33,673 nucleotides of DNA from Byssothecium circinans (lineage: Eukaryota; Ascomycota; Dothideomycetes; Pleosporales; Massarinaceae). The notes under the pieces were generated by a model. The model saw nothing but the letters and a program-made list of their open reading frames with translations, was not told the DNA's origin and did no database searches. How positions within the stretch are numbered: position 1 is the stretch's first letter; the number at the start of each line of letters is the position of its first letter. Of the stretch, positions 19,606-30,743 are shown piece by piece. Where the stretch lies: NCBI GenBank assembly GCA_010015675.1, contig ML977009.1, forward strand, positions 129,482 to 163,154, in the 5' to 3' direction. Made by a program: the position numbers and the translations under genes.

Positions 19606-20189
19606 GGCGGACGCAATTGGTGTGGTGGTGGGTGAGTGGAGAGGTGGACGACGGGTCAACTGGTGGTGGGTGTGACGTTGTGGGCCGCAAGCGGTGGTTC
19701 GATGTCGAGCTCGTTACTAAGCAGAGGGAAAGCTAGGGAAAGCTAGGGAAAGCTAGGGCAAAGACGGCTAGCGGGTCTCTCTGCGCTGCTGTAGGTTCCC
19801 ATGGGCAACCGACGACCGACCGCGGGCGGGCAATTGTGCATGTGCCATGTGCATGATCACTTGGAACCCTGCACGGTGCACCCCTTTATCACCACAATTT
19901 TGCCTGCACTCTCGTCCCTGGAGCGGGAGGCTGTCACGTCGCTGTCGCTGTGCCAAAGCAGGCGCGTCCCTCTCCCTCCGATGCTTCTGCACCCACGCTC
20001 CTTACCCCCATCCGTCATCTTCCAGCTTCATCTCGTCCCTCGCTTCTGCAACATCATTGCCACACGCCCGGCCTAACTTTGTATCTGAAAGTTTCGAAAC
20101 CAGCCTCCTGGATGGACGCATAATCACTTGGATGTCATGCCGCTGATTTCTAAAATAACATTTGAGACCTCCATCGCTTCGCAACCACA
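19606..20189. other. Divergent promoter region of the mitochondrial-protein gene and ERF2
   Basis: This 584-bp interval separates two divergent start codons. It contains a 10-bp tandem repeat close to the minus-strand gene and pyrimidine-rich DNA toward ERF2. No clear TATA box was found. The short open frames here look like translated noncoding DNA. Confidence 0.5.
19725..19754. repeat. Three perfect 10-bp tandem repeats (AGGGAAAGCT)
   Basis: AGGGAAAGCT occurs three times in direct succession, followed by a fourth degenerate copy beginning AGGGCAAAG. It lies about 120 bp upstream of the mitochondrial-protein ATG, in the divergent promoter. A 10-bp period equals about one helical turn, so the copies face the same side of the DNA. 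Confidence 0.85.
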
Positions 20190-22305
20190 ATGACGACACC
20201 TACCGACTTTGAACCTTCTGCAGGTACCGCTACTAGTACCGTCACCACCCCGGGACCCGCCATGGTTCCACAAGAGGACCAAGTCACTCGCGAATCTACC
20301 ACTACCACCGCCGACGACCACGACCACGACCACGATTCCGAGTCGAATGCTCATCGCCAAACAGACCAAAACCGCATGTCGACCGGCAGCCGTGTTCTCG
20401 GCATGACAGGTCCTGCCGGTGAGTCCGGTCTCCCGCCCGCGCGACGGCCCTTGTCCATCGCGACAGCGCATTCAGGGAGCCAACGACCATGGTCGCAAGC
20501 ACCAGGCCGAGCCGTGGGAGGCGTAGGAAGCACAGGGACCGGCAGCGTAGACTCACGGCCGACCACCTCCGCCAGCAGAACACACGTTCCCCTCGCAGCG
20601 CATGGCTTTTTCCGTCCGATGAGCTCCCAGCGACTGCAGCAGCAGAGGAATCAGAGACCCACGTCTCTCCTTGGCCAACACTCACTCCACTCCGACGGCA
20701 CAAACGACTTTGGAGGAAACTCATACAGGCAGAGCGTTGGGTCGACCAACACCATTAGGGAAGCGCCGCTGGGACTGCACCATGACTACGACCATCAACC
20801 TCCGCCGCCATCGCGTGGAACAAATGCCACTGACCGAGACATGCCCGACCGGGCCACTGCGAACAACACCCCTGAAGGCGCCGAGACAGTGCGCAGTCAC
20901 AACGAAAGCATAACCCCTCTCCAGCGACCTTCCAAACCTCAACATTTGGACTTGTCCAAGGCGCACAAGACCGACTCCGGCAAGCTTGCAACACCCAGCA
21001 AGTCCCCACGTTCATTCAAATCTGGTTTCATGATGCCCAGCCGCGATGGCAAATCCTCGCAAATGCGCCCACAGGAAGGCCACGAAAAGCTCACCTCCGC
21101 TGAATCCTCGCCCCGCATGACAAGGAAGGAAGCGTCGAAACAAGTGGTCAAGCGTGAACTAGGAAAGAACTACGAATACTTCTCTGGCAATACCGTCTTT
21201 TGCTGGGGTGGAAGATTACAAAACACCCGTGATCGACCTGTCAATATTGCGACGGGCGCTTTTATTGTCGTACCGGCGGCTCTCTTTCTAGCCTTTTCGT
21301 ACGTAGTAACCTCACAGTTTATGACATTCAAGGCTAACCCTCCCAGTGCGCCATGGTTATGGCTCCACGTTTCTCCTTCGATACCCATTTTATTCGCGTA
21401 CCTTTTCTTGGTCTGCATCTCTTCTTTCGTACATGCGACTGCTTCAGACCCGGGGGTATGTATACCCCGACAGTAAACCTTGCCCAAACTAACAGATCCA
21501 GATTCTACCCCGCAACTTACATCCCTTCCCACCAACTAATCCTAATGAAGACCCGCTGGCGGTTGGGCCCTCGACTACCGAGTGGACTATGGTTGTGTCT
21601 GCGACTGGTGCAAATGCGGCTATGGAGGTACCAACAAAATACTGCAAAAGCTGCAATATCTGGCGGCCTCCGCGAGCTCATCACTGCCGGGTCTGCGACA
21701 ACTGTGTCGAAACACAAGACCACCATTGTGTCTGGCTCAACAACTGCATTGGCCGAAGAAACTATCGCTACTTCTTTACCTTTGTATGCTCTGCGACCAT
21801 TCTTGGCCTCTTCCTGCTGGCCGCTAGCTTAGTGCACATTCTGGAGTGGCGAGCACAGAACGGAACGTCATTTGGCCAAGCTATCAATCACTGGCGCACT
21901 CCTTTCGCCATGTGCATCTACGCACTGCTTGCTGCACCTTATCCATTGAGTCTCGGAGTATACCACCTGTTCTTGATGGCACGGGGTGAAACGACGCGAG
22001 AATACTTGAATTCGCACAAATTCCTCAAGAAAGACCGGCATAGACCCTTTACGCAAGGCTCAGTGGTCAAAAACTGGATTGCAGTGCTGCAGCGTCCACG
22101 ACCCCCGACATACCTACATTTCAAGAGACAGTATGAGGAAGGCGATCAAAGGTTTGGCCCGCGAAAAGGTCAGCGAACATCGCCTTTGTCAGCCGAGCAG
22201 CAGGGCGGGGGGTTGGAGATGCAGGATGTCCGTACGACACAGTCAGGATTCCAAGGGCCGGTCAACAGAGCCCCTAGGAACGACTTGGGCGCGAGCGCAG
22301 TATAG
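20190..22305 (+). CDS. ERF2: Palmitoyltransferase Erf2 (DHHC family)
   Basis: Two exons (20190-21455, 21502-22305) joined across a 46-bp GTATGT..CAG intron encode 689 residues. The first 320 residues are disordered and Ser/Thr/Pro-rich, long compared with yeast Erf2. A typical Erf2 segment follows (NYEYFSGNTVFCWGGRLQ, NTRDRPVNI), then two membrane helices (about 350-372 and 388-415). The Cys-rich domain runs from Cys470 to the DHHC tetrad at 495-498 with the WLNNCIGRRNYR extension; two more helices and the TTxE motif (TTREY) follow. The DHHC cysteine forms the acyl-enzyme intermediate from palmitoyl-CoA. Erf2 with partner Erf4 palmitoylates Ras at the endoplasmic reticulum. The intron falls right after SDPG, as the frame change requires. 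All catalytic residues are present. Confidence 0.93.
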
Positions 22306-23086
22306 GCAACTGTGAGCAAATGTTGCAGTACAACTTACACGCGGATGAATTCGCCATAATAATTGTAATATTTGTCTAATGCATCCATGTACAGTAGATA
22401 CGTAGCGCAAACGGTCAGTGTTTGCTTCATTCGTGGTGTGGATAGATGTCTCACTGCCGCGATGCCAGGACTACGAGAGGAAGCCAAGAACTAGCTATTG
22501 ATATGCAGATACTATGTGAATCAGTCAGTATCATGACAGCGTGCAATCGCCGCCACGGGCATTTCTGACACCAGGAGGTGTCACTGCGGAGGGTAGTGCC
22601 GTGGCTGTGACGAACATCCGAACTGCGAAGTAACCGAAGAAAGTCGGGATTTGACAACAATGATTATGATGTACCTCTTCTACTGTCTGACTCTGAACTC
22701 CCTATAGTGAACAAGAACGTTTGGTGTTATATAGGGGACGGAATGCGAGGGGGTGTAGCACAGGCAGAATAAGGCTAGCGCTATTGGATGATTACTAGAG
22801 GTGCATGTTTACCTTACTTTCTTCCACCAAACTGCCTTACCTCGTCTATATCCAAGACGAAGTTTCGCTCCGGGGTCTCACCACCCGTCAATTCGAGCTG
22901 CATCGCTTCTTGCAGCTGGGATCGACCGAGTCCAGTGGTCTTTAGTGCTGCCGCTTGCTTTGCGCGTGGAAACTTTCGCACTTACGTCTCCGGACGCCCT
23001 GGATCTGCGAACCCCAAACCTCCCAGCGCGTCCACATCTCAGCACACCACCACCAACTCCCCATATAGACGTTTGCACCCGCAACT
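22306..23086. other. Intergenic region between ERF2 and ASH1
   Basis: About 780 bp between two genes on the same strand. The first part should be the ERF2 3' UTR; the part from about 22790 is pyrimidine-rich and probably the ASH1 promoter and leader. An open frame overlapping the ASH1 start in another frame has a low-complexity product and is not accepted as a gene. No tRNA or repeat was seen. Confidence 0.5.
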
Positions 23087-25752
23087 ATGGCCGACCGCGA
23101 CACTTCACCGACGTCCACCGCATCGATTCATTCGACCATCAACCTCCATCCCGAGCACGCGGCCCGCGGCTCCTCCAGCGCGTCACCCCCGACGTCCACG
23201 CCACCTACGAGCCTCGGCGATGATAACAGCATACTGTCGGAGGTGACCAAGATGGAACAGTCGATAGAATTGCAGCAAGAGGCTTCGCTGGAGGTTGAGC
23301 CTGCGGCGGAAGAGCAGGTGCCGCAGTCCGCGGACACCACCAACTCTCCCAACAGTGGGCGCTCACGGCCGCCACGCAGGACGCGCAAGTCTGTTCCCAC
23401 GTACAACCTGCAGATTCTTGCTGGTACTGGAATTCACACGCCTACAAAGTATCTAAAGGTTCACCATGGAAATGTGGTGCACGGCTCCCTTGAGGACATC
23501 CGCCCAAAGACCGCCCCCGCCTCTACCCCGAAGAAGCGTACTGCCCGGCCCAAGCAGAGCCCAGGTGATATCAGTGATTCTGCCGAGCGACAGCTGGTGG
23601 CGGAAACCGCTCAGGCAGCCCAGCGACGCCCTACGCGGGGCAGTGCTCACAATGACCTCCTTCGTATGGCCACACAGAACTCGTCTAGCTTGGGCGAGTT
23701 TCTTACAAACACCGTTGCAAGCGGTAAAAATGTTATTCAAAGGGCTCTCACACGGAGTGCATCTGACTCGCAATTGCGGTCAACTGCACAGTCGGCAGTC
23801 CCAGCCTCGTCAAAGGTGCCGCGCAAGTCCCTCCAAGCCCGGTCGGGCAACGAGGATTCTTGGGAAGACGAGGAATCGAAAGATTATTTCAAGCCAAAGT
23901 CAAAGGAGTGGCTGTTACAAGGATTGTTTGTCGGCCAACACCGCGATTTTGATGCTCGCTTGTCCGAGACTCAGAACCGGAGGAGGAAATCGCGAAATGC
24001 AAAAGAGAGCACTGCCCTTCCACTGCCCATGTTTCGCTATGCAGATACTTTGCACACAGATCCACGCGTCGTGTACCGTGATTTCAAGTTGCCATTTGAC
24101 GTCTACCATCCTCTGCCGCGCAAGGTCAAGGCCGACGGCTGGATCAAACTCTCAAAGAGTAAGTTCCGCTTTATGTTTGTTTGAACAACAGGGCTAATAT
24201 TCGATAGACCGGTTCATTGGAGACGCTTCTGCGCTGTGGAAGCGCGACAAGCAGGATGCATCACAATGCTACTGTGAGCCAGATGAGGGGTGCGGAGAAG
24301 CGTGCCACAATCGCATCATGGCTTACGAATGTGACGAGACAAACTGTCGCCTCACGGAAGAACAGTGTGGCAACCGCCCCTTTGCGCAGCTCAAGAAACG
24401 ATCCAAGGGCAATGGCTACGATTATGGTGTCGAAGTCATGGAGACTGACGGCAAGGGTTACGGAGTGCGAGCCATGAGGTCTTTCGAAAAGCATCAGATC
24501 ATTGTCGAATACGCCGGCGAGATCATCACTCAAACGGAGTGCGAGCGGCGCATGAAGCAAATATACAAGAAAGACAAGGTATGTGTTCAGCCGCACTAAC
24601 AGTTTTCTGATTCTAATGCCCGCCAGTGCTACTATCTGATGAGCTTCGACAACAAGATGATTATTGATGCCACTCGCGGCACTATTGCACGCTTCGTCAA
24701 TCATTCCTGCGAGCCAAATTGCGAAATGATCAAATGGACCGTGCGCGGCGAGCCTCGCATGGCACTGTTCGCTGGTAACCGCGGTATCATGTCGGGCGAG
24801 GAGCTGACTTATGACTACAACTTTGAGTGCGTCATACCCCCCTATAAATTGGATCCCCAAGCCCTAACTCCTCCACAGTCCTTTCTCTACAAAAAATATC
24901 CAAGAGTGCCACTGCGGAACTGAATCCTGCCGCGGTGTTCTAGGTCCGAAGCTGAAGAAGCCCGCCAACGAAGAGAGATCCCTTGCCAGCACCCTCTTCG
25001 CCGGAACCAAGCGCAAACTACAAGAAGTCTTCAGCTCAGGACGAGGCTCCGACAGCGCGTCCAGCTCCCCCAAGAAGCGCAAATTCGGCAACTCAGCGCA
25101 AACCAAACTAATGAATGCGCAGGCACAAGACGCTGCCGCTCGCGAGAAGGCGAAGCAGGAAGCCGCAGCCCTCGCCGCCCAACTCGCATCTCGCGAAACG
25201 CGCGCCCTCAAGCGCAATCAACCCGCAGGCGTCTCTACTCGATCTGTCCGCAAAGGCACATCCAAACTCATCAAAACAACGCGCACCACCACCTTCAACA
25301 TCCGCAAAGTGCCCAAGCCGGGTGCCTTGAAGCCCGTCAATCGCCGTACTCTCCCGGCACCCAAGCCCAATGGCGGCAGGAAGGGACTCCGCCCTAACAG
25401 GGCCACCACCCCAGACGACGATGACGATGACTCCGCCTCGGAAGACGAGTCGCCCAATATCACGCCCGCCTCGCTCCGCAGCGCAAGCAGAAAGCAGCAG
25501 CAGAAGCTCACGCAGACCAAACTCCCCTTCAAACTCGCGGGCAAGAAGTCCTCATCCTCCTCGCGTGATGCAGAGAAGTTGGAGATTCCCGATAGCGAGG
25601 ACGAGTCGGAGGAGATTGGGAAGACTTTCAGGGGGAAGAAGAGGGCGAATGCGCCGGCGCCGAGGGGTTTGCGTGATACCGGTACTGGAGTGTTTAAGCT
25701 GGGGAGAAGGGGGAGGGCCAAGAATGGAGTGTTTACCAAGGGGAAGAAGTAA
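23087..25752 (+). CDS. ASH1: Histone H3 lysine methyltransferase, Ash1-type (AWS-SET-post-SET)
   Basis: Four exons (23087-24158, 24208-24578, 24627-24826, 24879-25752) with introns of 49, 48 and 52 bp encode 838 residues. Residues 1-350 are mostly disordered. An AWS zinc-binding region starts at Cys378 (CYCEPDEGCGEACHNR). The SET domain spans about 430-550, with the NHSCEPNC pseudoknot motif at 506-513 and ELTYDYNF at 540-547. The post-SET zinc cluster CHCGTESC lies at 558-565. The basic C-terminal 270 residues contain an acidic patch (DDDDDD) and nuclear-localisation-like Lys/Arg clusters. The AWS-SET-post-SET order is shared by Set2 and Ash1, both H3K36 methyltransferases. The long N-terminal extension and absence of a visible WW or SRI domain favour Ash1, which in fungi marks silent facultative chromatin. 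S-adenosylmethionine-binding and catalytic residues look intact. Confidence 0.9.
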
Positions 25753-25972
25753 CGGGTCGGGTCTCGATGGGGTTGAGCAGACCCCGTCGAATCCTGGAGT
25801 CCTGAGACTTGACTTGTTTCCCGCATTCGTTCACCCTTCATCTTCCCCTTTCTTCTTCCCCGAGAGAGGGGTTATTCAACAACGCCTTTCTCTCCTCCAC
25901 CTCCTTCTTCTTCTCGAGAGGGGATCACTTCTCGAGAGTGTCACAATTTCCCTGTCTTGGCTTTTTTTGCAT

Positions 25973-26025
25973 GGGGTGGGGGTCAGGGCGAGGGCGGAAG
26001 GGGGGGCGAGGGTGAGGGCGAGGGT
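25973..26025 (+). repeat. G-run tract with G-quadruplex potential
   Basis: The plus strand contains nine or more runs of three or more G separated by 1-5 bases (GGGG, GGGG, GGG, GGG, GGGGGGG and further GGG runs spaced by CGA or TGA). This satisfies the usual G-quadruplex pattern several times over. It begins about 220 bp after the ASH1 stop, so it may be inside the ASH1 transcript as well. Confidence 0.75.
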
Positions 26026-26395
26026 GATGGTACCAGTTGCGACTTGTTTTTTCCTCTTCTTCATGCTTGCATGCATTATGTATGGTGTATGGAGTAATGT
26101 TATGGCTAGCTGCTGCATGGTGCTGGTGCTGGGTCTGGGCCTGGAGCTGGAGCTGGAGCTGGGGCCTGGGGCCTGGCATATGGATGGGTTCCTTTTTCTC
26201 ATTCTCTCTCTCTCTCCTTTTTTTTTATCTAACTATTTATATTGCTTTGGCTATTTTTATTTCCTTTTTACTGTTTTGGGTGTCTTGGTTGTTGGTGGGG
26301 CTGTGTTTTGTGTTTGTAGTTGTGGTTGTGTGGGCTGGGGGGTTGTGGACGGCTGAGGGGGAGGGGGGTACAGGGACAGGGGAAGTGATGGTGAC

Positions 26396-26480
26396 AGGGT
26401 AGGGTGGGATGGGATGAAATGGGATGGGCTGAGCTGGGCTGGGCTGGGCGGGATGAAGTGGAGTAGATGGGCTGGGATGG
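26396..26480. repeat. GGGATG / GGGCT minisatellite-like tract
   Basis: Degenerate 5-10 bp units of the form GGGATG, GGGCTGAG and GGGCT repeat for about 85 bp. A related GGAGCT hexamer repeat lies near 26140-26170. These appear to be slippage-derived simple repeats in noncoding DNA. Confidence 0.7.
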
Positions 26481-27871
26481 TAACTGTGTTGGTGTGAAAT
26501 GCAGCGGCATGGTCATGTGGTAGGTAGATGTTCCTAGTTCACTAGGGTTGGTTGGGGGGGCGGTTTTCTGTGTAGTGCGAGAGCAATTGAGATCGTGTGT
26601 CTTCCTTAGCAACCCCTTCCTGTTGGCACTTTGTGGACATAGCATCCATGCACGTACATGCATGTATGTTTGTGCATGATATGATATAATATGATTGGGT
26701 TCTGGGTCCTAGGCTCCTTTCAGCGGAGTCGGTTTCTGTGCAAATGAGTGGAGATAGTGACGTTAACATTGGTATTGATGTTGAGATCTGTGGTTCGCGC
26801 TTGGTATATTCAAGCTATGCAGGGAGCGCGTATTCAAGGGATTCATAAGTAGATGGATCGAGAACTCCACGGTATCGGTATTGGTATGATAGTATGATAA
26901 GTACGATTAAGAAAGATAAGGTGAGAAGTGAAGTGAGGATAACAGTAGTTCTAACTAATGTATTTAGGAAGAGACTACGTTTTGCGAGTCTAACTTATCA
27001 TCGTTATCGTATAAGTAAGTGTTAGCGAGCAGCCAGGGCCAAGCAAGCATACGAGACTCTATGTCTTTCCCACATATGGTTGAATGGTGGAATGTATAGT
27101 TGTTTCTTTTGATATGATCCCATATCTCATCATCAATCATCATCTTAAAAGAGAGAAGGAGTTAGATGAGATGACATGCATGAATGCTTGTATAACGTTT
27201 ACCTGTAGTTAGATAATATGTATGATGGGTTTTACTAACTACTTATGAGAGATTTATATAATACACGGTTATCTGGAACCACAAGCGCGAAGGTATGCGT
27301 ATGCGTAATGCGTATGCGTGGGTAATTATATGTGCAGTTTGGCGTCTTTCCCTTTCCCTTCCTCTTTATTATTATCATGATTGATTAATGAGCTTGTCCG
27401 TTGTTGCTTACATGCGAGAATAGTCAAAGGTAATGGATTAATTGAAAATACACTTTCCTTCCACTCTGTATGGGTTCTTCCTACTTCACTGCACTGTGTA
27501 TGTAGTTTTCAGTCATGGTGATTTAAGCACAAGGACAGTCTGGAATTTTTCATGACATCAGTCTGCACATGCCCACGCCAATAGCCTAGTAGCCTAGCGG
27601 CGGTATGCTTGATTGCAATCAAGCAATCAGTAGGAATAAGGAATCATGCATGGTGAATGCAGGAGACATGAAGAATAATCCATTCAGTATACCAGCTTCC
27701 TCATCCCATCTATCAGTCGATGACGCCGGGCTAACTTGCTCGCTCCCTCCCATTCAGTCCTGTGCAGTGCAGTCGCAAACCCTAAACCAGTCTAATACAC
27801 ACAAAACAGACCTTTTTTTAACCATCATGCGTATCTTATCCACCACGCCTGTACCACTTTCGCAGCACCGC

Positions 27872-29697
27872 CTAAGCACTGCCATTCGCGCTCGCTTTCG
27901 ACCCCTGTATTATCCCGCGAACACCACCCTTTCCGCCTACCTCCCGGTAGATAGCATTTATACCGAGGTCTGCGCCGATGTTGATCTGGACTTCGACCTT
28001 GCCACCCTTCTTCACGCCCCTGATGGCTGCCTCGCTGAGCACCTTGCCGACTTTCCACGTCTTTTCCCGAAGTTCTTCCTCCTCTTCGCTCTCGTCATCG
28101 TCGCTGTCGTCCTCGTCGTCCTCGTCCTTCTCTTTCTTGGGCTTGGGCTCGGGCTTAGTGACCTTGATGTGTCGGGTACCCTCGGCAAGCTTGATGAGCA
28201 CGTCGCCGCCTTCTCGCGGGGTGGCGATGATGGCAGTTCGTCGGACCGGTAGGGAGGTTTCGGCATCGACGATGGGGTGGAAGATACCGGAGGACTCATC
28301 GCCGGAGATGCAGAGAACACCGACAGCTTGTGACAGGTGAGCGGTCACAGTGACCATGGGGTGTGTGCTCTGCTCAATGTCTTCGATGTCGAATTCCTGG
28401 ATCAAGCTCGCTTGAATCGCGGCGCCACGGACAGGGAGTTCGGAGGGGTTGATGGCCGTTGGGGAGGTAGACGGTGCGAGGATCTTGGTCGTCTCAGGGA
28501 ACGCGTTGCTGACGGTGGAGGCCACCTTGGGCGTATGCGCGTTGCCACCTGCGAGGATGACTTCGGTGATGTCTAGAGGGTCGAGTTGTGCTTTCTCGAC
28601 AGCGTGCAGTACGAGCCTGGCAAAGGCGCTAAAGAGCTTGTTGCCGAGCAAGTCGTACCGCGTGCGGTTGATGGTAGATGTGAAGTCAATGCCACCCACT
28701 AAGCTCTCCACGGAGAAGTTGGCGCTTGATCCTATGGACAAAGCCTTCTTGACAGCCTCACTCTCCAATTTCAACTTGGCCAAACCGCGGGTATCTTCCC
28801 TCGGGTCTTTGGCAGACTTGTTCTTCTTCAGGAACTCTTTTGCGAAGTAGTCCATGAGCACTTGGTCCAACTTTAAGCCAGTGACTTCGTAGTCGTGGAC
28901 CGTAGCGAGGATAGTGTAGATGCCCCCTCTTGATGCAATGACGGCGACGTCTGAGCGAGTACCTCCGAGGTCTGCTACCACAACAATCTTGTCCGCCAAC
29001 TTCGCATCCGGGCGGGCATCGTAGGCCAAAACAGCCGCCACGGGCTCGTTGATGAACTGGAGCACCTCAATTCCCGCCTCTTTCGCAGCCTTCTTCAGAG
29101 CATCCTTTTGCGCATCAGAAAAGTTGGTGGGCACCGTGATGACGGCGGCGTTCACGTCCTTTCCAAGGTAGTCGGACGCGGACTTTCGTAGTCTGGTCAG
29201 GTGTCGCGATGTGATTGTAGAGACAGTGACCTCATTCTCCTTTTCTTCTTCAGTGTCGCGGATCTTGAAAGCGACGGTCGACTCGTGCTGGACGGGGTGG
29301 GCCGACTGGTGGGCAGCGGTGGGGTCTATTGACTTGAACCTGGCAAAGTCAGACAAAACCTAAATCGGAATACTACGAGATTCTGCCACTTACTCTTGGC
29401 CTAGGAAATCCCTAAAGTATGCGATCGTATTCTTCGCATTCCGGACAATCTGCGACTTTGCCTGGCCACCGTGGAGTTCCTCTCCTTCTACGTAAGACAA
29501 GATCGAGGGGATTTGGCGGTCTCCGTCCTCATTGGCAATGACTTCCGCTCTTCCTTCCTACATAATTTGTTAGACATAGAACTCATATTGTTTGCTAGGA
29601 ACACACATACACCGGTCGTGTAAGCAATGGAGCTGTAGGAATTGCCAAAGGAAATTCCGATCGCGACCCGCTGGGTGGGGTCGTTTTCTGCGCTCAT
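27872..29697 (-). CDS. SSZ1: Ribosome-associated Hsp70 homologue Ssz1
   Basis: Three exons (29697-29611, 29557-29394, 29339-27872) with introns of 53 and 54 bp encode 572 residues. The N-terminal Hsp70 ATPase-like fold starts IGISFGNSYSSIAY, the Ssz1 version of the usual IDLGTT phosphate loop. Further Hsp70 motifs are INEPVAAVLAY, VVADLGGTRSDVAV and VILAGGNAHTPKV. The substrate-binding part is short, with an acidic Asp/Glu stretch (about 475-505), and ends without EEVD or the long lid of cytosolic Hsp70. These features fit Ssz1, which pairs with the J-protein zuotin to form the ribosome-associated complex and stimulates Ssb at the tunnel exit; Ssz1 itself binds ATP without needing hydrolysis. 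It shares a 217-bp promoter with RRP40. Confidence 0.93.
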
Positions 29698-29914
29698 ACT
29701 GGGTTATTTTGTTGTGAGAATATCCGGAAGAGGTTTGTCAATGCCGGGAAAGTGAGGACTGTATTGGGGGCAAATGGACGTAAAAGTGGTGGAAACAAAG
29801 GTGGATTCCAGAAATTCTTCAGGAAAATTGATCGGTCCCGCTAGATGTCTTGGCATCTGAGAAGCACTTTATGAACCACCATTCTAGCTCCACAACACAC
29901 TACACTCACCCAGG
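29698..29914. promoter_or_regulatory. Bidirectional promoter between SSZ1 and RRP40
   Basis: Only 217 bp separate the SSZ1 ATG (29697, minus) and the RRP40 ATG (29915, plus), so the two promoters must overlap. No TATA box is obvious in either direction. Heat-shock-element-like modules lie in the middle. Both genes serve general RNA and protein synthesis, so shared regulation would make sense, but this is inference. Confidence 0.65.
29806..29825. promoter_or_regulatory. Heat-shock-element-like pair of TTCnnGAA modules
   Basis: TTCCAGAA (29806-29813) and TTCAGGAA (29818-29825) are two inverted NTTCnnGAAN modules separated by four bases instead of the two of a continuous element. They lie about 110 bp upstream of the SSZ1 ATG and 90 bp upstream of the RRP40 ATG. 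This could bind Hsf1 as a gapped element. Chance occurrence is possible because the motif is short. Confidence 0.45.
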
Positions 29915-30743
29915 ATGGCTGCTTCAACCTTAGTCGTCCTCCCGGGCGACGAGATACCACAACATGCTCTCCCTACACCTACGGGCAAGAAAAAGACTCT
30001 CACCCTCGGCCCTGGCTTGCGACACATCCCACCAAACACCATTGCAACGACCATCGCCGGTGCATTGACGACCGACAACAGAAAGAACGCAGCATGGGTT
30101 GACTCGAATAGCGGAAGGGTATGTTTTCCCTAATTACACTATCCCTTCTTTCCTCCTACACGAAACTTCTTGTGATAGTACTTCCATACCACGCCTCAGG
30201 TTGTCTAACTGTGAATAGTATCTCCCCACCGTCGGTGACCTCGTCATCGCTACCGTTCAGTCATCTGCCGGCGAGAACTTCAACTGCTCGATCACCCCAA
30301 ACACCCCGCATGCGTCGCTCCCTCACCTCGCCTTCGAAGGCGCAACTCGCAAGACCCGTCCTGTGCTTGTGCCAAACTCGCTCGTCTACGCGCGTGTCGT
30401 CAGCGCCGGCAAGCAATTACCCCCCGAGCTGACCTGCGTCGACCCATCTACTGGAAACAGCGAGGGACTTGGGCCATTGAAGGGCGGTACAATCTTCAAG
30501 GTCAGCTTTGGCATGGCGCGAAGGTTGCTCCTCAAGTCAAAGGGCGAAGTCACCGTATTGGATCATATTGGCACAAAGGTTGGGTTTGAGATCACAGTGG
30601 GCAGGAATGGGGTGGTACATGTGGATGCTGCGAATGTTAAGACTGTCCTGGCGGTTGGGAAGGCGATTCAAGAGACGGATGAACAAGCACTTGGAGAGAA
30701 GGGACAGAAGAAGCTGGCGGAACGGATATTGAAGGGGCTTTGA
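29915..30743 (+). CDS. RRP40: Exosome complex subunit Rrp40
   Basis: Two exons (29915-30118, 30219-30743) with a 100-bp intron encode 242 residues, the usual size for Rrp40/EXOSC3. The N-terminal part has LVVLPGDEIP and LGPGLRH. The S1 RNA-binding domain begins YLPTVGDLVIATV and contains LAFEGATRKTRP and LVYARVV. The C-terminal KH domain carries the GxNG motif as VGRNG (about 197-201). Rrp40 is one of three cap proteins on the nine-subunit ring of the RNA exosome and guides substrate into the central channel, in nucleus and cytoplasm. The exon junction joins NSGR to YLPTVGD in frame; translating the intron instead gives no S1 sequence. It is transcribed divergently from SSZ1. Confidence 0.92.

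Larger units (their letters stand above)
25753..27871. other. 2.1-kb convergent spacer between ASH1 and SSZ1
   Basis: No gene is supported. From 25753 to about 26500 the plus strand is strongly G-rich with many simple repeats; from about 26850 to 27500 the DNA becomes AT-rich. A short run of ATGCGT-like units lies near 27295-27318. Open frames in the G-rich part give products such as Leu/Val/Cys or Ser/Pro homopolymer-like chains, as expected from simple sequence. An RNA gene without coding potential cannot be excluded, but I see no tRNA or rRNA signature. Confidence 0.6.

Noticed and set aside
22788..23246. 152-codon plus-strand frame over the ASH1 start
   Set aside because: Low-complexity Pro/Ser/Arg product from a pyrimidine-rich leader; the ASH1 frame is the supported one.
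25218..25841. Minus-strand frame of 207 codons across the ASH1 3' end
   Set aside because: It is antisense to the Lys/Arg-rich ASH1 C-terminus; the Leu/Ser-rich product has no domain.
25370..26356. Plus-strand frame of 328 codons running from ASH1 into the G-rich spacer
   Set aside because: Its first part overlaps ASH1 in the wrong frame and its second part is translated simple sequence (Leu, Phe, Val, Glu runs).
27605..28252. Long plus-strand frame of 215 codons with a hydrophobic stretch
   Set aside because: It is antisense to the SSZ1 C-terminal exon. The hydrophobic run is the reverse complement of the SSZ1 acidic tract, and SSZ1 is an unambiguous Hsp70-family gene.
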